DNA of 64,000 nt from Larkinella punicea. GTDB taxonomy: Bacteria; Bacteroidota; Bacteroidia; Cytophagales; Spirosomataceae. Location of the stretch: the NCBI RefSeq assembly GCF_003334855.1, contig NZ_QOWE01000004.1, positions 337,132 through 401,131 of the forward strand. The letters run 5' to 3'. The position numbers and the translations under genes are program-made. The stretch's first letter is position 1. The number at the start of each line of letters is the position of its first letter. Under the pieces are notes generated by a model, which was given only the letters and a program-made list of their open reading frames with translations, was not told where the DNA came from and did not search any database. Positions 62,701 through 64,000 of the stretch are shown here, piece by piece.

Positions 62701-62946
62701 GCCGATGTAACTAAAGACCAGCGTTTTGTCGTTGGATGCATTGATCGTGAATTTTCCGTTCCCATCCGTCGTAACCCCGATCTGGGTGCCCTTCACCACC
62801 ACGGTAACAAAAGGAAGCGGGGCCTGGTCGGCACTCGATGTAACGGTTCCTCTGACCGATTGGGCCTGGGCTTTCGCACCATATCCCATTACCAGCCAGC
62901 AACAGAGAACGAGGACTCTACAATAGATTTTGGGCAGTGTCTTCAT
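59758..62946 (-). CDS. SusC-like TonB-dependent receptor 2
   Basis: A 1062-residue outer-membrane receptor, first gene of the directon. Signal peptide ending near GAKAQAQ, then a carboxypeptidase-regulatory-like domain (VRGTVTSSADQAPLPFVTVV), the plug with NEVVVVGYGSQSRETI, VIIRGGTSINNPDGSSPLYIIDG and IYGARGANGVVIITTKK, and a long barrel ending IVGLNVSF. It imports the substrate with the SusD lid. Expression is probably controlled by the divergent GntR protein through the site overlapping its -7 box. The leader is about 78 bases. Confidence 0.93.
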   Translation of the reverse strand: MKTLPKIYCRVLVLCCWLVMGYGAKAQAQSVRGTVTSSADQAPLPFVTVVVKGTQIGVTTDGNGKFTINASNDKTLVFSYIGYQTKEVVVGNQTDVSVVLEPDLKTLNEVVVVGYGSQSRETITTSISKLDNKVLENIPYANAASALQGTLPGVRVQTTTGQPGAAPRVIIRGGTSINNPDGSSPLYIIDGVIRSDMNDINADDIETLQVLKDASSTSIYGARGANGVVIITTKKGKSGKMLITFRQNTTFSQLAKRYNMMSARDYVYYGRLGVLNSAKKIPERMNVLTLANSFGTGNDLSNRTYSTVQYLTPQNQYKLGEGWESIADPADPTKTLIFKNTDWQDVLFQTGISQNYYLGAMGGTDKGSYNLGVGYLKSQGIAINTDFRRFTFDFSGDLKIREKLKVNAFTNFTNSGNNQVFNDNQIFQRALALPPTAKLYFEDGTMSPGFNRSIGNPLYQLNRYATDNHLYRLTLGGGLTWNILPGLTFEPSTSLYVIETNNNSFQKSYLNGPLAFIDSRVATGARSTHWQQQVDAILNYTKSFNQHGLDFMLGSSYFDRKISALSATGQGASTDIIPTLNASATPTAVSSSVTQQRILSFFGRANYNFAQKYLLSLNARYDGASNLGQNNKWGLFPGASVGWNIHNESFWKEAGLARVVNTLKLRSSYGVNGNLGQLGDFQAQGTYSVGSRYDGTAAIQNTVIPNSNLKWEQTQTYDIGMDIGLFNGRVNLLVDYFRKRTDNLLTNLELPLETGFQSILTNYGSLQNQGIEVEVAGTIIRSESGFNWNASFNIATNQQKILKLPDNGNDRNRVGGVLVYDPETGKNEWRGGLQEGGRIGDYYAYKQLGIFATDEEAAAAPRDIIVPLASKTKFGGDVNWLDVDGNGEINSFDRVYLGNIYPTVTGGFTTSLAYRNFSLTARADYTLGHTIYNYTRALYNGQFVGENNASTDILRSWQKPGDQTDIARYYYADQQVQSNLFRQNSYYFEKGNFLAIREISLGYSLPSGLTSKLGLSNLRLNVTANNLKYFTKYSGLNPEEGGQDNGRYPVPRNFIVGLNVSF

Positions 62947-63020
62947 GGAAGTAGATGATTAGAATCATAGAAGAAAGGAATGGAATCAGGGCCTTTGAGC
63001 GAATTATATTCTATCTTTAC

Positions 63021-63069
63021 ATTTGTCCTACAAATATAATAGTCGTATTTTAATTACAATGAAATTGTA
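63021..63069 (-). promoter_or_regulatory. susC 2 promoter with FadR-type operator
   Basis: On the minus strand the -7 box TATATTTG is at 63038-63031 and a TTG at 63059-63057 lies 18 bases upstream. A 15-base palindrome ATTTGTCCTACAAAT (63021-63035) covers the -7 box and start site and contains TTGTCCTACAA, an exact match to the FadR-subfamily consensus TNGTNNNACNA. A second palindrome, TACAATGAAATTGTA (63055-63069), covers the -33 element. Confidence 0.72.
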
Positions 63070-63120
63070 TCAAAAAAGATATAGTACTTCAAAAAGTGCC
63101 AAAATACCGGGTCATTGCAT

Positions 63121-63128
63121 TACATTTG
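63121..63128 (+). promoter_or_regulatory. Promoter -7 box of the GntR regulator gene
   Basis: TACATTTG matches TAnnTTTG. Its start site near 63134 gives a leader of only about 11 bases before the ATG at 63145. No -33 TTTG at the normal spacing is seen. Confidence 0.55.
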
Positions 63129-63144
63129 CACCAAAAAATGAAAC

Positions 63145-63840
63145 ATGAATAGTAAATTAGGATTGCTGGAACCGCTGGAGAGTGTTTCGATGACCGATCG
63201 TGTCGAAAATATACTACGTGAATACTTTACGGAGAATGCTTTTAAACCCGGCGATGCGCTTCCGAACGAACTGGAAATTGCTCAGAAACTGAACGTAAGC
63301 CGGAATGTGGTTCGGGAGGCCCTGAGTCGGCTTCGGATGTTGGGCATGGTTGAAGCCCGGCCCCGGCGCGGCATGATTATGTCGCAGCCCGATTTACTGG
63401 CCGGGATCGAAAAAGTGTTGAATCCGTTTATACTCAGCCAGAGCAACCAGAAGGATATTTTCGAATTGCGGCTGATTCTGGAAATGGGAATCGCCGAGTT
63501 TTTATTTGCCCGAAAAACGCAGAAGGATCTGGACGAACTGGAGCAAATTGTCGAAAAGCAGAAGACGCTGCCGGTTCTCTCGAAAGAAGATGAGATTGAA
63601 TTTCACGGCAAACTGTACGATATGACGGGCAATGAGACGTTCCAGCGGTTTCAAAGCCTGCTGTTCCCGGTTTTTGAACACGTTTTCGCTTCCATGACCA
63701 ACCAGAAAGATAACTACGTGCTCGTCGACCCGGTTTCCCACGCCGACCTGTTCAACATTCTCAAGGACGGAACACCGGAAGCGTTCCGGAAAGCGATGCA
63801 CAAACACCTCGAGGTGTATTATAATACGATTAAGAAGTGA
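63145..63840 (+). CDS. FadR-subfamily GntR transcriptional regulator
   Basis: A 231-residue regulator. The N-terminal winged helix-turn-helix has GDALPNELEIAQKLNVSRNV then VREALSRLRMLGMVEARPRRG. The C-terminal all-helical FCD effector domain (about 95-225) has likely metal-ligand residues in EIEFHGKLYDMTGN, VSHADLFNILKDG and AMHKHLEVYY. FadR-type regulators normally repress catabolic operons and respond to an organic-acid intermediate. It is divergent from susC, next to a matching operator, so it is the likely regulator of the 19-gene locus. Confidence 0.9.
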   Translation: MNSKLGLLEPLESVSMTDRVENILREYFTENAFKPGDALPNELEIAQKLNVSRNVVREALSRLRMLGMVEARPRRGMIMSQPDLLAGIEKVLNPFILSQSNQKDIFELRLILEMGIAEFLFARKTQKDLDELEQIVEKQKTLPVLSKEDEIEFHGKLYDMTGNETFQRFQSLLFPVFEHVFASMTNQKDNYVLVDPVSHADLFNILKDGTPEAFRKAMHKHLEVYYNTIKK

Positions 63841-63957
63841 AGGAGGAAAAGAAGTCTCAATGTAAAATGATGAATCAGTACTGTACGAAGGATTTGGCCT
63901 TACGGGATAAAAAGTTAAAAGTTTGTTGTTCTTTGATCTACTGGATTTTCAAAAGCG

Positions 63958-64000
63958 ATGGATAAACCAATTATTCAGAGTCAGTCGGTTTTAGCTTCGG
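63958..64000 (+). CDS. Possible start of the next gene, truncated by window
   Basis: An ATG at 63958 opens a frame, MDKPIIQSQSVLAS, to the right edge of the window. Only 14 codons are visible, so the product cannot be identified. The 117-base gap behind the regulator gene has an AT-rich stretch compatible with a promoter. Coding status is uncertain. Confidence 0.4.
   Translation, partial: MDKPIIQSQSVLAS

Overview
The window looks like a chromosome segment from a Bacteroidota member of the Cytophagales, most likely Spirosomaceae (Spirosoma/Larkinella-like). The supporting signs are two SusC/SusD pairs, lipoproteins with Cys lipoboxes, a secreted protein with a type IX secretion-like C-terminal domain, many promoters with the Bacteroidota -7 box TAnnTTTG, and families of intergenic palindromes. 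The genus is inference. I see no rRNA, tRNA, CRISPR array, insertion sequence or prophage.

Layout. 1-7.5 kb: end of an esterase gene, a small lipoprotein, a LytTR response regulator followed by a large soluble PAS/GAF histidine kinase, and a YegD-like Hsp70. 7.6-11.7 kb: a secreted beta-helix protein and a divergent HxlR regulator/NmrA-like reductase pair with a visible promoter-operator. 11.8-18.5 kb: a sulfatase and the first SusC/SusD pair, closed by a strong terminator. 18.6-26.4 kb: a phosphate-oriented group of two alkaline phosphatases (one fused to a PI-PLC/GDPD-like domain), a phytase-like lipoprotein, a choice-of-anchor I lipoprotein and a Na/Pi cotransporter. 26.5-39.6 kb: a mixed region with a GHL6-type glycosidase, DinB, two DEAD-box RNA helicases flanking an autoregulation-prone Fic gene, a 53-bp repeat array, a TlpA-like lipoprotein, a TonB-dependent receptor and a GNAT enzyme.

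39.6-63.8 kb: nineteen genes run without interruption on the minus strand, with a divergent FadR-type GntR regulator at the head. From the promoter outward they encode SusC, SusD, an N-acetylneuraminate-lyase-like aldolase, four BNR beta-propeller proteins (one fused to an SGNH esterase), a separate SGNH esterase, an aspartoacylase-like deacylase, an SDR, a PLP lyase/synthase, an MFS permease, RraA, RidA, an M81 (MlrC) metallopeptidase, an SMP-30 lactonase, a NanM-like mutarotase, an aldo/keto reductase and a second SDR. I read this as one catabolic locus for a sialic-acid-like (nonulosonic) or other acylated, nitrogen-containing sugar acid. It lacks the usual NanE/NanK/NagA/NagB set and carries an unusual second half, so it is the best candidate for an undescribed pathway. 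A FadR-type operator sits on the -7 box of its susC promoter. The wider gaps inside the directon each contain a palindromic repeat or repeat-rich element.
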